Below are positions 35,047-43,981 of a DNA stretch of 64,000 bases, in pieces. The DNA lies in assembly GCF_009724685.1 (NCBI RefSeq), contig NZ_WMEF01000004.1, forward strand, positions 186,001-250,000. The letters are read 5' to 3'. A program made the translations under genes and the position numbers. Position 1 is the first letter of the stretch. Each line of letters opens with the position of its first letter. The notes beneath the pieces were generated by a model, which was given only the letters and a program-made list of their open reading frames with translations, made no database searches and was not told the origin of the DNA. The stretch is from Lysinibacillus cavernae (lineage in GTDB: Bacteria > Bacillota > Bacilli > Bacillales_A > Planococcaceae).

Positions 35047-36243
35047 CTATTTCGTATCGGGATGCATCAAATGAGGTGCTTTTTTCAATGTCCAGATGAG
35101 TGCAAGGAAGAAGCAGGCTAATAATATGATAGAACCGAAAATGTACGGACTGTTCATATTCCAGTCAAATAATAAACCTGCCAATGCTGGCCCAATCATA
35201 TTTCCTAGACTCATATAAGCATTATTCAAACCAGCAGCAAACCCTTGTTCTTTCTCTGCAAGTTTTGAGATGAGTGTATTAACAGCAGGACGAATTAATG
35301 TTGTCGCTGTAGAGAAAATAGTTGCTACTACTAATATAAGAGTAAAGCCAGAAACAAATAATATTAAGAATATAGCAACGGAGGCAATAAATAAATTGAC
35401 TAACACTACTTTCATTTCGCCGAAGCGATTAAAAAGTGGTGTAATAATAAACATTTGTACAACTACCCCAAAAGCACCACCGACAACTAATATAATCGCT
35501 ATGTCTACTGGTGTGTAGTTAAACTTTTCCGTCACAAATAATGACAATGTCGTTTGGAAATTTGCAATTCCGAACGAGAACACAAGCATGATAATGAGCA
35601 TGACAAAATAAGGCATATGTATGGAACGCGCCATTTGCTTGGCCAGATTTTCTTGCTTTTGCTTCTGTTGAGCTGTATTTGGTTTAGTAGTTGGCAATAA
35701 AAAGTAAGATAAAATAGATGCTAGAATGGCAGCAGCCCCAGCTGTGAAAAATGGAAAATGTAAGCTTACCTTTGCAAGGAAACCGCCGATTCCTGGTCCA
35801 ATCATAAAACCAAGAGACATGGCAGCACCTAACATACCCATTCCTTTACCTCGTTCTTCATAGGTTGTGACGTCGGCTACAAATGCCATAATTGGAGGTG
35901 CAATAAATGCGGAACCTAGACCGCCTAAAAAGCGAGCCAAAAAGAGCATCCAAACATCTGTAGCAAGCCCAAAACCGATTTGTGCAAGACCTGTCACGAT
36001 TAGACCGAAAATAATTAAATTTTTACGACCATACTGATCCGAAAGATTCCCAGCAATTGGAGAAAATACGAATTGAGCTAAGGCGAACGTTGCAATTAGC
36101 ATACCTAGAACTTGTCCTGCTGCACCGAAAATTTTTAAATACTCTGGCATGACAGGAATAATAATCCCAATACTCCCCATTGCGATAAACATATTAAACA
36201 TTAAAATATACAAAGCCGCCTTATTGGACTTCTGCTGGGTCAT
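35047..36243 (-). CDS. MFS multidrug exporter (Bmr/NorA-like)
   Basis: A 398-residue transporter with twelve hydrophobic segments. FNMFIAMGSIGIIIPVMPEYLK at the start, GNLSDQYGRKNLI (A-motif) and LGGLGSAFIAPPIMAFVADVT (motif C region) place it among 12-helix drug/H+ antiporters such as Bmr, Blt and NorA. Substrates cannot be read from sequence. The ATG at 36243 follows AAAGGGGGG; the longer frame to 36270 begins upstream of that site. Monocistronic. Not obviously linked to thiW. Confidence 0.88.
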   Translation of the reverse strand: MTQQKSNKAALYILMFNMFIAMGSIGIIIPVMPEYLKIFGAAGQVLGMLIATFALAQFVFSPIAGNLSDQYGRKNLIIFGLIVTGLAQIGFGLATDVWMLFLARFLGGLGSAFIAPPIMAFVADVTTYEERGKGMGMLGAAMSLGFMIGPGIGGFLAKVSLHFPFFTAGAAAILASILSYFLLPTTKPNTAQQKQKQENLAKQMARSIHMPYFVMLIIMLVFSFGIANFQTTLSLFVTEKFNYTPVDIAIILVVGGAFGVVVQMFIITPLFNRFGEMKVVLVNLFIASVAIFLILFVSGFTLILVVATIFSTATTLIRPAVNTLISKLAEKEQGFAAGLNNAYMSLGNMIGPALAGLLFDWNMNSPYIFGSIILLACFFLALIWTLKKAPHLMHPDTK

Positions 36244-36502
36244 CGAATAGCCCCCCTTTTTTGTAATCAAATATAGTACAGTCTATCATAAAGAAATAAT
36301 GCTTGGCTAATAGTTAAGATTGTAGTCATTGGTTCAATATTTAAGATGGTTTTCCATAAAAGTTTCGCCATAGCTACAGAAAGAAGAAATACAATACAAT
36401 TATGTATTAAAATGGATGAATTTTCATCTCGAGAACTTGTTCATGCATGGCAGAAGTATATGTGAGGGATCAGTGGATTGTAGTAGAGGGAGTCATTATT
36501 TG

Positions 36503-37153
36503 ATGATAAAAGGAAGTGTACAAGTGCTTTATTACTCAAAAAAGAAAAAAATACGAGGTTGGAAGAGACATAAAAGAAAAATTGAAAGATGGAAGCAAAG
36601 CGCAATCAATTTAAATATCGACTGTTTAAGGAATTACCAAAGACAATACGAAAAATTATGGATTCATCCCTTTTATGCATGGGTACGAAAAAATCCTCCC
36701 AATTGGTATAATCGACTTTTACTTGATTCAATGATTGAAGTTTACTTGGAGTGGCATCAAAAAATGGTGGATGAAAATGAAGAGTTTTATTTAAAAATCT
36801 GGCTTTATGATCCTAATTTTATCAATTCACAAATTGTCGTTGCCTATCGAGATTGTCTTGATTTCTATAATAAACCCTTTGAAATAAGGAAAGAATACAA
36901 GGAATTTCCTTTCTATAAATTTCATTCTTTGAGGGACAAGTTGGAACAATTTCAGTGGGATTTGCACATAGAGATTGATTATTACGATGAAAACGACTTG
37001 AATGAATGGTTAGAAGAAGGAAGTTTAACTGAAAAAGAAGTATCAAAAATTAAGGGAGAAGCCTATGAAACCATAAAATTTGAAAATGAATTCGGGAGTT
37101 ACCTGCAATATAGTCTCGACAAAGGAGATGTTTGGATAGGGACTTTAAAGTGA
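36503..37153 (+). CDS. DUF3916-like protein of unknown function
   Basis: A 216-residue, soluble, strongly basic-then-acidic protein rich in Trp, Tyr and Lys. KKIRGWKRHKRKIERWKQ near the start and LLLDSMIEVYLEW, LYDPNFINSQIVVAYRDCLDFY recall the DUF3916 family of Bacillaceae, though this is from memory. A helical, acidic end (EIDYYDENDLNEWLEEGSL) follows. The start at 36503 follows AGAGGGAG by 10 bases; the frame is open 29 codons further up but without a ribosome-binding site. It borders a recombinase remnant, so it may be accessory DNA. Confidence 0.65.
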   Translation: MIKGSVQVLYYSKKKKIRGWKRHKRKIERWKQSAINLNIDCLRNYQRQYEKLWIHPFYAWVRKNPPNWYNRLLLDSMIEVYLEWHQKMVDENEEFYLKIWLYDPNFINSQIVVAYRDCLDFYNKPFEIRKEYKEFPFYKFHSLRDKLEQFQWDLHIEIDYYDENDLNEWLEEGSLTEKEVSKIKGEAYETIKFENEFGSYLQYSLDKGDVWIGTLK

Positions 37154-37197
37154 AAAAAATAATACAGTAATTGTTGAACTAACAGAGGGCATTAATT

Positions 37198-37233
37198 GAA
37201 CAGAGAAACAGTTATTATGATGTTTCTCTGTTC
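37198..37233. repeat. Perfect 13-bp inverted repeat
   Basis: GAACAGAGAAACA and TGTTTCTCTGTTC with a 10-base loop. It may be a terminator for the upstream gene, though the T run is poor, or a mark of past recombination beside the recombinase remnant. Confidence 0.6.
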
Positions 37234-37241
37234 TAAATAAA

Positions 37242-37383
37242 CTAAAAGTATTTTTGTTTAAGGTCTTTTCTAAGCCTTCCACTTAGTTGTACATATATCC
37301 GAGTAGTTTCACTTTTTTCATGCCCCATTAAACGGTGAATTACTTCGATGTGCATGCAATCGAAAATCCTTCTAATAAAGTAA
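37242..37383 (-). pseudogene. Tyrosine recombinase (integrase) C-terminal remnant
   Basis: On the minus strand a 37-codon stretch reads MHIEVIHRLMGHEKSETTRI, then YVQLSGRLRKDLKQKYF and a stop. This has the LMGH box (His of the catalytic RHRH set) and the downstream Tyr (TTRIY) of tyrosine recombinases. Just upstream, in another frame, LLEGFSIACTSK looks like the preceding helix, so a frameshift separates them. No N-terminal part survives; the MBL gene abuts it. It is a dead fragment of an integrase. Confidence 0.65.
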
Positions 37384-37390
37384 TATTAAC

Positions 37391-38215
37391 TTAAGTAGTG
37401 AATAGCTTACCCTCTATAGCATTTATATACCTTACAGCTGAGTTATGAACAGATTGTTTTGCATCTTTTTTCACAATACGGAGAAAAGCATCATATATTC
37501 GTTCAAAGTGTAGATTCTCTACTTGACTTAAGATTCTTTCCACTGTTTGAACAGGAAGTGGAATAAAATTAGGGAAACTATACATAAATGTTACCCAATT
37601 GCGGTCAGCCACTACACGAATGATATCTCCCACTAGTAATATGCCTTTTTGTTGATAACCATTTCTCCATTCTAGTATTGTGGCTCCTTTAAAATGACCA
37701 CCCATACGATAAAGAGTTAACCCATTCTGTAAAGTAAGAGATTCACCAGACCAAAAAATAATCTTGTCACTAGTTCGTGTAACCCATTTTTTATCATCCT
37801 CATGAATATAAATAGGTGCATTAAAAGCTTCTGCCCATTCAACTTGACTTGAATAATAATGAGGATGAGATAATGCGATGGCATCAATTCCCCCTAACAT
37901 CTCTATTTTATCAATCGTTTCTTGATCAATATATGAAATACAATCCCATAACAAATTAAAACCTTTTTCTTGAATTAAATAAGTGGTTTGTCCAATCCCA
38001 AATGTTGGACTAGTTGTAATACTGAATAATCCATCTTCTTCAAGATTAATGTTATTTTTATAAATTTCAGAAGAAATCATGTTGTCCAAAGTTGTCCAAG
38101 TCTGCCCATTTACACTAACATATTGTCTTTCTTCTGAACAAATAGTACATTGCTTTGGCTCTTCCACTGATTTTTCATATTGCGCCCCACATGTTTCACA
38201 AATGTAGTAATTCAA
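37391..38215 (-). CDS. MBL-fold metallohydrolase with N-terminal zinc ribbon
   Basis: A 274-residue protein. Cys6, Cys9, Cys23 and Cys26 (CETC...CTIC) form a rubredoxin-like zinc ribbon. The rest is a metallo-beta-lactamase fold: ALSHPHYYSSQVEWAEAF replaces the usual HxHxDH, GGHFKGATILEW supplies another His, and GILLVGDIIRVV gives the bridging Asp. The missing Asp in the first motif suggests altered metal binding, but HPHYYSS is also seen in related proteins (from memory). TTG start after AAAGGAGG. Substrate unknown. Confidence 0.8.
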   Translation of the reverse strand: MNYYICETCGAQYEKSVEEPKQCTICSEERQYVSVNGQTWTTLDNMISSEIYKNNINLEEDGLFSITTSPTFGIGQTTYLIQEKGFNLLWDCISYIDQETIDKIEMLGGIDAIALSHPHYYSSQVEWAEAFNAPIYIHEDDKKWVTRTSDKIIFWSGESLTLQNGLTLYRMGGHFKGATILEWRNGYQQKGILLVGDIIRVVADRNWVTFMYSFPNFIPLPVQTVERILSQVENLHFERIYDAFLRIVKKDAKQSVHNSAVRYINAIEGKLFTT

Positions 38216-38682
38216 AATTATTCCTCCTTTAAAATCCGTAACCTCAATTCACTACAGCCTTATATTACCAACATAATATAAAATTGTATTTACAACTTTA
38301 GTCTGAAATACAAAATTATGTAAAAATTAGCGGTTCGTTAATTTTTTTTCTTTCTTCGATATTCTAAATAAGGAATAGGTGAAATCTGCAAATATGAGGG
38401 GTAGATGTCATATGTATTTTGTGGCTACGCCTTTGTCTGCGTTTGCTTAAGAAAATGCAGTGCAAGAGCAAACCTGAAGTAGAGCTGAAAAACAGGAGTA
38501 GCTACTGCTATGGTACAAATTTTGTAGATTTAAGAGGGAATATTCAGGTGACACCACGGCAATGTGACAGTCTGTATTATCGACAAATAGTGAAGAATCG
38601 GTCCTTCAACACTCTTCAGCTAAATACCAAAAAACGGAAACATAATTCTCCATCTCCATGTGTTGTTAATTTAACAGAATAA
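38216..38682. other. Spacer without a supported gene
   Basis: Leader of the minus-strand MBL gene, then about 260 bases that can be read as one open frame on the plus strand (from 38419). That frame is Arg/Lys/Cys/Asn-rich, has no ribosome-binding site, and resembles nothing I know. It is most likely decayed DNA continuous with the S66 remnant that follows in the same frame after a stop. Confidence 0.5.
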
Positions 38683-38850
38683 AAATATTGGGGATGTGGA
38701 AAAATTAAAATACAAGGTCGTTTACTTGGTGGATGCATAGATGTGATAAAGCATTTGGTTGGTACCGCTTATGGTGATGTATCCCTGTCCCAACAAATTA
38801 AGAATAAAGAACCTATTAAACTGATACTTAGTACTATTAATAGTGTTTAG
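38683..38850 (+). pseudogene. S66 peptidase (LD-carboxypeptidase/MccF) C-terminal remnant
   Basis: A 55-codon open stretch without a start reads YWGCGKIKIQGRLLGGCIDV, then IKHLVGTAYGDV. The core GRLLGGCIDVIKHLVGT matches the central S66 motif (compare EGRLIGGNANAMYGFIGTPY in the intact paralogue at 51441). The conserved LLVED and His motifs that should follow are missing, so the gene is broken. Confidence 0.6.
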
Positions 38851-39079
38851 GTTTATTAAAATAATTAATTAGATTTCTTAGTACAGTTTTTAATGTGATT
38901 TTACTTGTCGGCTCTAATTTAAAAGCTCTATTAGCGAAAAATGGCTCTCTTGAAAATGAAAAAACGACTTAACATATTTGCAAACTGGAAAAAATAAACT
39001 ACAATGGACAAATGGTAGAAATCCTAAATTCTACCCATTTACCTTTATTTATACAAATCAGCTATAGAGGAGCACGAAG

Positions 39080-41434
39080 ATGAAAAAGAAGTTTTTATCC
39101 CTACTCATGGCCATCATAATGGTCCTATCAGTTAGCACATCGGTGTATGCCGGAGAAACGTCGTCACCAGCGACAAGAGGAGAGATCGTTAAAACCTTGT
39201 TGATCGCAGCAGATGCTTATCAACCAGGAATTAATAAAGAAGCCGTTATGCAAGGTTCTAAAAACGGGAATTTAAGAGAGAATGAACCAGTTAAGAAAGT
39301 TGAAGCTTTAGTTATGTTGAGCAGGGCATTCGGCGATTTACCAGAACCTGTCGGAAATGATCTGCGCAGTGGAACATTTGGCGTAGAGTTCACCGATGTA
39401 CCCGATTGGGCTAAGAAAGATATCGATAAACTGGCAAAAGCAGGCGTACTAACGGGCAACCCTGACGGCACATTAGGTGCAAATGACACTATTACAATCG
39501 ATGAGTTCCAAAACATTATCGCGAGAATGTGGACGCTTGAAGGCTCCCATTTAAATGACGATTTTTATGAAGCAATCAATAAGGAATGGTTAAATAAATC
39601 GACAGTTCCGGTAGGAGAAATCATGGGCGGCGGATTTCCTGAGCTGCAAAAGCAAAATAACGATAAAATAGAAAAAATAATAGATGAGCTCTCTGGCAAA
39701 CAATTTGCAGAAGGAACAAAAGAACAGAAAATTGCGGACTTCTATTCGACAGCGTTGGATTCAAAAAATAGAAATAAACAGGGAATTGAGCCCATTCAAA
39801 AATATGTAAAGGCAATCGATGGGGCTAAAACTCTTGGTGATCTTGTGCAAGCAGATCTTACCCTGGGGAAAGAATTGGGTCTAAGCTCATTATTCAGCTT
39901 TGCAATCATGAACGATGCAAAGAACAGCAGTGAAAATGCTTTGTATTACACAGGATTAGCTACTGGTCTGGATAAGAACAGTTTTGTAACAGAAGACTTG
40001 AAAGCAAAAAATGCCTATATCCAATATCTGTCCAGACTATTAGTGGCATCGGGTGAGGAAGAGTCTGTTGCAAAAGCACTTGCCGAGAAAATTTACGAAA
40101 TGGAGAAAAGCTTAGCCTCCGTATCGCTTGACCCTCATGAACAAGGCGATGTCAATAAATACTATAATCCTTATACAATCGAACTATTCGATGACATGTT
40201 CAAAACAGTAGATATGAAACAAGTCTTGAAGTCGATGAAAGTCGACAGTGCTGATAAAGTGATTGTATTCGATGTGAAGCTAGCTGAAAAAGGCGCAGAA
40301 CTCTTGACTGAAACTAATCTTAACGTACTTAAAGCATACTCAAAAGTACAACTTCTTATGGCAACAGGCGGTCTGTTGTCAGATGAATTCGGAGATGCTG
40401 CTACTGAGTTTGCCGCAACATTATACGGAGTTGCAGGAGAAAAAACAGATAAGGAAATCGCAGTAGCCAAGACAACTAGCACAATGAGCGGCTACTTGGA
40501 GCAAATGTTTGCCGAAAAACATTTTTCACCAAAAGCTAAAAAAGATGTTGAACAAATGGTAGATAAGTTAATTGCTACGTATGAGGAAAGAATCAAATCT
40601 CTAGATTGGATGTCAGAAACAACAAAAGCTAAAGCAATTAAAAAGTTGGATACGATGGTTGTTAAAATCGGTTACCCAGATAAGTGGGATACGACATTAG
40701 ATAAAGTAGCTATCAAGACATATGACGAAGGTGGTTCGCTGTTCTCTAATACCTTCACAGTAACTAAAGCATATATTGATAACACGAAAGCCAAGCTAGG
40801 AAAACCGGTTGATAGAACGGCATGGGTAACGAGCGTATATACCGTAAATGCTTTTTACAATGCTCTTAATAACGAAATTACGTTCCCAGCTGGTATTCTC
40901 CAAGCGCCTTTCTACGATATAAACGCTAAACCTGAAGAAAATTATGGTGCCATTGGCATGATCATTGGCCATGAAATCAGCCATGCATTTGATAACAATG
41001 GATCTGCATACGACGAAAATGGAAATGCAAATAATTGGTGGACAGAAGAGGACTTCAAGAAATTCAAAGAGAAAAACCAGAAACTGATTGAGTTTTATAA
41101 TGCAATTGAGATTATTCCGGGTGTGTCGAACGATGGTCAGCTTACACTAAGTGAGAATGTCGCTGATTTAGGTGGAATGGCAGCTTCACTGCAAGTTGTA
41201 TCTCAAATGAGTAATCCGGATTATAAAGCATATTTCGAAAGCAATGCAGAAATGTGGAAATCAACAACTACAAAAGAATTTGCAGCAATTCTAAGCAAAA
41301 ACGATGTACACTCAGCCAATAAAATTCGGGTAAACCGCACGATTGTAAACTTCCAGCAATTCTATGATACCTATGGGATTAAGCATGGAGATGGCATGTA
41401 TGTAGCTCCGGAGGATCGAGTTTCTATCTGGTAA
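39080..41434 (+). CDS. SLH-anchored M13 family metallopeptidase
   Basis: A 784-residue secreted protein. Signal peptide (about 1-24, ending VYA), S-layer homology repeats at about 28-150 (ATRGEIVKTLLIAADAY; FTDVPDWAKKDIDKLAKAGVLTGNPDGTLGANDTITIDEF), then an M13 (neprilysin/PepO) peptidase. Zinc ligands are His631, His635 (GHEISHAFDNNG) and Glu692 (ENVADLGG), and the end RVSIW is typical. SLH repeats bind pyruvylated wall polysaccharide, so the peptidase should sit on the cell surface. Fusion of M13 to SLH repeats is not the usual M13 layout. GAGGAGC precedes the ATG. Confidence 0.92.
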   Translation: MKKKFLSLLMAIIMVLSVSTSVYAGETSSPATRGEIVKTLLIAADAYQPGINKEAVMQGSKNGNLRENEPVKKVEALVMLSRAFGDLPEPVGNDLRSGTFGVEFTDVPDWAKKDIDKLAKAGVLTGNPDGTLGANDTITIDEFQNIIARMWTLEGSHLNDDFYEAINKEWLNKSTVPVGEIMGGGFPELQKQNNDKIEKIIDELSGKQFAEGTKEQKIADFYSTALDSKNRNKQGIEPIQKYVKAIDGAKTLGDLVQADLTLGKELGLSSLFSFAIMNDAKNSSENALYYTGLATGLDKNSFVTEDLKAKNAYIQYLSRLLVASGEEESVAKALAEKIYEMEKSLASVSLDPHEQGDVNKYYNPYTIELFDDMFKTVDMKQVLKSMKVDSADKVIVFDVKLAEKGAELLTETNLNVLKAYSKVQLLMATGGLLSDEFGDAATEFAATLYGVAGEKTDKEIAVAKTTSTMSGYLEQMFAEKHFSPKAKKDVEQMVDKLIATYEERIKSLDWMSETTKAKAIKKLDTMVVKIGYPDKWDTTLDKVAIKTYDEGGSLFSNTFTVTKAYIDNTKAKLGKPVDRTAWVTSVYTVNAFYNALNNEITFPAGILQAPFYDINAKPEENYGAIGMIIGHEISHAFDNNGSAYDENGNANNWWTEEDFKKFKEKNQKLIEFYNAIEIIPGVSNDGQLTLSENVADLGGMAASLQVVSQMSNPDYKAYFESNAEMWKSTTTKEFAAILSKNDVHSANKIRVNRTIVNFQQFYDTYGIKHGDGMYVAPEDRVSIW

Positions 41435-41900
41435 AAATTAATGAAGATAGAGCTAATTCAACTAGCTCTTCCATCAGTGTATAAAGGCAAAGTTGCTGTC
41501 TAGGAATTCCTTATTAGCGTAAGGAATTTTTCGCAAAGACAGTTGCTGTTAAAGCAAAAAGGCAGATTTAATCTACAAAAAATGTAGAATAAATTCTGTC
41601 TTTTTGTTTTGATATTTCGAGTGTGATGAGGAATTATATCAAGCAGACGCCTTCCCTACAACCTCTTACCCTACTAAACAAGTATCTTTTTTAACTATTA
41701 ATGTTTTATTCCATAGTCATACATTGTTACACATCGCCAATTCCAGTCTTCAGATAGTAATGCACTTTCAGGGAGATTGGGACAATGAAGATTTGATAGT
41801 CATTAGGGGTTACTTCTACAACAGCCATATTCCCTAATGGATCTACGCTATGGTATAATTAGGTAGATTTTAACTTTATACATAAGGGGGACATCACCAC
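41435..41900. other. Spacer with stacked hairpins between the M13 peptidase and coiled-coil genes
   Basis: AGAGCTA/TAGCTCT (about 41451-41473) directly after the peptidase stop, AATTCCTTA/TAAGGAATTTTT (about 41502-41531), and AAAAGGCAGA/TCTGTCTTTTT (41556-41606) are successive terminator-like hairpins. From 41610 to 41850 nothing recognisable is seen. An extended -10 (TGGTATAAT, 41851-41859) lies ahead of the next gene. Confidence 0.6.
41556..41608 (+). terminator. Terminator-like hairpin in the spacer
   Basis: AAAAGGCAGA and TCTGTCTTTT arms, with an inner ATCTACA/TGTAGA stem and a T run. Confidence 0.6.
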
Positions 41901-42314
41901 ATGTTCATCGGAAAAGGGACAGCAAGGGAAATAGGTAACAAAATTGACAAAGTATTAAATGAAATTAAAGATATTCAAGCAAATATTGACCGTTCATCAG
42001 ATAAAATTGACAATGAATTAAATTCTTGTTCGCGTGAACTTATTAATGCACAAACAACATTAAATGAAATTCGACCGCTTGTAGATATGTTACTTGCGCA
42101 GGTTGGACAAGAAGCACCACCACACGTTAAGGCTATGTTAGATAGTGTAGCTATGGGTATTACTGGTAAAGTGGATAATACGTTGAATAATCTAGCTGAA
42201 GTACAACGCAATGTCAAAGATGTTGATAAATTAACGGATGAAATCGATGGTTTTACAGATAATGTTAGTAAAAAGGTTACTGAAATTGACGAATTAACAG
42301 ATAAAATTCAATAA
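41901..42314 (+). CDS. Helical coiled-coil protein, unknown function
   Basis: A 137-residue all-helical protein with no membrane segment. Heptad-like spacing of Ile/Leu runs through GNKIDKVLNEIKDIQANIDR and, near the C-terminus, VDKLTDEIDGFTDNVSKKVTEIDELTDKI. One Cys (NSCSREL). It lies 14 bases upstream of another helical protein of similar style, with GGGGG ahead of the ATG and an extended -10 (TGGTATAAT) about 40 bases up. I do not recognise the family. A pair of soluble coiled-coil partners is the simplest reading. Confidence 0.7.
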   Translation: MFIGKGTAREIGNKIDKVLNEIKDIQANIDRSSDKIDNELNSCSRELINAQTTLNEIRPLVDMLLAQVGQEAPPHVKAMLDSVAMGITGKVDNTLNNLAEVQRNVKDVDKLTDEIDGFTDNVSKKVTEIDELTDKIQ

Positions 42315-42328
42315 TAGGGGGCAAACAT

Positions 42329-42646
42329 ATGAATTCATCCATGGGTGGAGGACGTTCTTGGAATAGTAATCAACGTATTGCGGATTCAGTGGACCATACA
42401 GCATCACAAATTGTTTTAGCCTGTGATATGATTACAAATGCTACTTTTAGTTTTGATGCCATTCAACAAGAATTAATGATGTTATCAAATCAACCTGTCC
42501 CACCAGAACCATCACAATTAATGAGCTTAGCAAATCGTTTACAATTAACGAAGCGCCAAATTGATGATTCTGTACACAAAGTAAAAGAATTTGCAAAACA
42601 TATTGATTCTAAAACAGATGAAATTCAAAAGCGTAGTAGTTGGTAA
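42329..42646 (+). CDS. Helical partner protein, unknown function
   Basis: A 105-residue protein: a Gly/Ser/Asn-rich start (NSSMGGGRSWNSNQRIADSV), two long helices, a Pro-rich turn (NQPVPPEPSQLM), and a C-terminal helix (VHKVKEFAKHIDSKTDEIQKR). No membrane segment. AGGGGGC precedes the start. It is probably co-transcribed with the preceding coiled-coil gene and ends at a strong terminator. Function unknown. Confidence 0.7.
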   Translation: MNSSMGGGRSWNSNQRIADSVDHTASQIVLACDMITNATFSFDAIQQELMMLSNQPVPPEPSQLMSLANRLQLTKRQIDDSVHKVKEFAKHIDSKTDEIQKRSSW

Positions 42647-42714
42647 GGTAAATCTAATTTTACTGATTCGTGCACGCTTGTAAAAATCCTGATAGATTAG
42701 ATGAAGTTTTGAAA

Positions 42715-42748
42715 GTACCGCAACTGTTAATGGTTGTGGTACTTTTTG
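42715..42748 (+). terminator. Terminator after the coiled-coil gene pair
   Basis: GTACCGCAAC and GTTGTGGTAC with an 8-base loop and TTTTT. Confidence 0.8.
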
Positions 42749-42865
42749 ATTGTACGCCTGGCATGGGCAACAACGGAACGTCACTCAATAACCTTTCTTG
42801 TTCTCTTAACTGCTTCGTGAAATAGAAGCACAAAAAGATTAATAGAAAATTAGGTGTGTTTAGAC

Positions 42866-42905
42866 AAAAATAGCAACTTGGTTTTCTACACCAAGTCGCT
42901 ATTTT
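42866..42905 (-). terminator. Terminator of the pot operon
   Basis: AAAATAGC(A/G)ACTTGG and CCAAGT(C)GCTATTTT around a 9-base loop, directly after the potD stop; T-rich on both sides. Confidence 0.8.
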
Positions 42906-42907
42906 AA

Positions 42908-43981
42908 TTATCGAATGCTCATTTTAAATTCTAAAAACAATTCATTATATTTACCTAAGTAATCAGGCCCTAAGTTTTTGTAGACCTCTAATGTATCGCG
43001 TTGTTCCTCAGAAGGGTAATAGCGTTCATCCGAAACAACCTCTTCGTCCATTAAGTCCATGGCTGCGATATTTGGCGTAGAGTAGCCTACAAAATCGGCA
43101 TTTTGGGCACCAGATTCAGCACTTAGCATAAAATTAATAAAGGCATGTGCACCATCGATATTTTTTGATGTTTTTGGGATAACCATATTATCGAACCATA
43201 AATTCGAGCCTTCATCAGGTACAGCAAAGTCTAACTCTTCATTTTCATACATCATGTCTGCTGCTTGCCCAGACCAAGTGAGGGCAACAGCTGCCTCATT
43301 ATTGATCATTAATGGAGTAATTTCATCTCCAATGATGGCTTTTACATTTGGTGCAAGTGTAATTAACTTGTCAGTAGCCTCACGTAGTTCTTGATTTTCC
43401 AATGAATTCAGTGAGTGTCCAAGACTATTTAAGCCCATCCCAATGACTTCACGGGCACCATCTACTAAAAAGACTTTTCGTTTTAATGAAGGGTCCCATA
43501 AATCGTCCCAAGAAGAGAAATCTAAATCTCCAACAAGGCTTGGATTATAAACAATACCTACTGTTCCCCAGAAATAAGGAACGGAATATTTATTGTCGTC
43601 ATCGAATGGTAAATCTAAAAAGTAAGGATCGATATTTTTAAAATTAGGGATTTTCGTTTTATCTAAAGGAATTAATAAATTTTCTTCCTTCATTTTTTCA
43701 ATCATATACTCAGAAGGGACGGCAATATCATATGCTGTTCCACCTTGTTGGATTTTTGTCATCATGGCTTCATTGGAATCGAATGTTTCATAAATGACAT
43801 GAATGCCTGTTTCTTTTTCAAATTGTTTCAATAAGTCAGGGTCAATATATTCACCCCAGTTAAAAATGGTTAAAGTGTTTTTACCACTTTTACCTCCGCC
43901 TGCACTCAAGGCGTCAGCTGCATAGAATAAAAGAGCTGAAACAACAAGGATGGTGATGGTAGCTTGAATTAATGACTTCAT
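42908..43981 (-). CDS. potD: Spermidine/putrescine-binding protein PotD
   Basis: A 357-residue periplasmic-binding-type protein that captures polyamine for PotABC. TLTIFNWGEYIDPDLLKQFEKETGIHVIYETFDSNEAM, YDIAVPSEYMI and PYFWGTVGIVYN are typical of PotD. Acidic pocket residues lie in TWSGQAADMMYENE. The N-terminus has a hydrophobic helix (IQATITILVVSALLFYAADALSA) but no lipobox Cys, so it is held by an uncleaved signal anchor or released. Last gene of potR-potABCD; its start overlaps potC by 4 bases. Confidence 0.93.
   Translation of the reverse strand: MKSLIQATITILVVSALLFYAADALSAGGGKSGKNTLTIFNWGEYIDPDLLKQFEKETGIHVIYETFDSNEAMMTKIQQGGTAYDIAVPSEYMIEKMKEENLLIPLDKTKIPNFKNIDPYFLDLPFDDDNKYSVPYFWGTVGIVYNPSLVGDLDFSSWDDLWDPSLKRKVFLVDGAREVIGMGLNSLGHSLNSLENQELREATDKLITLAPNVKAIIGDEITPLMINNEAAVALTWSGQAADMMYENEELDFAVPDEGSNLWFDNMVIPKTSKNIDGAHAFINFMLSAESGAQNADFVGYSTPNIAAMDLMDEEVVSDERYYPSEEQRDTLEVYKNLGPDYLGKYNELFLEFKMSIR

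Noticed and set aside
36244..36415. Possible leader peptide ahead of the Bmr/NorA-like MFS gene
   Set aside because: A six-codon ORF can be read, but it lacks a ribosome-binding site, a stalling motif and an attenuator hairpin.
36416..36502. N-terminal extension of the DUF3916-like protein
   Set aside because: No ribosome-binding site and composition unlike the rest; AGAGGGAG supports 36503.
38419..38682. 87-codon open frame rich in Lys, Arg, Cys and Asn
   Set aside because: No ribosome-binding site, odd composition, no family resemblance; better read as decayed DNA ahead of the S66 remnant.
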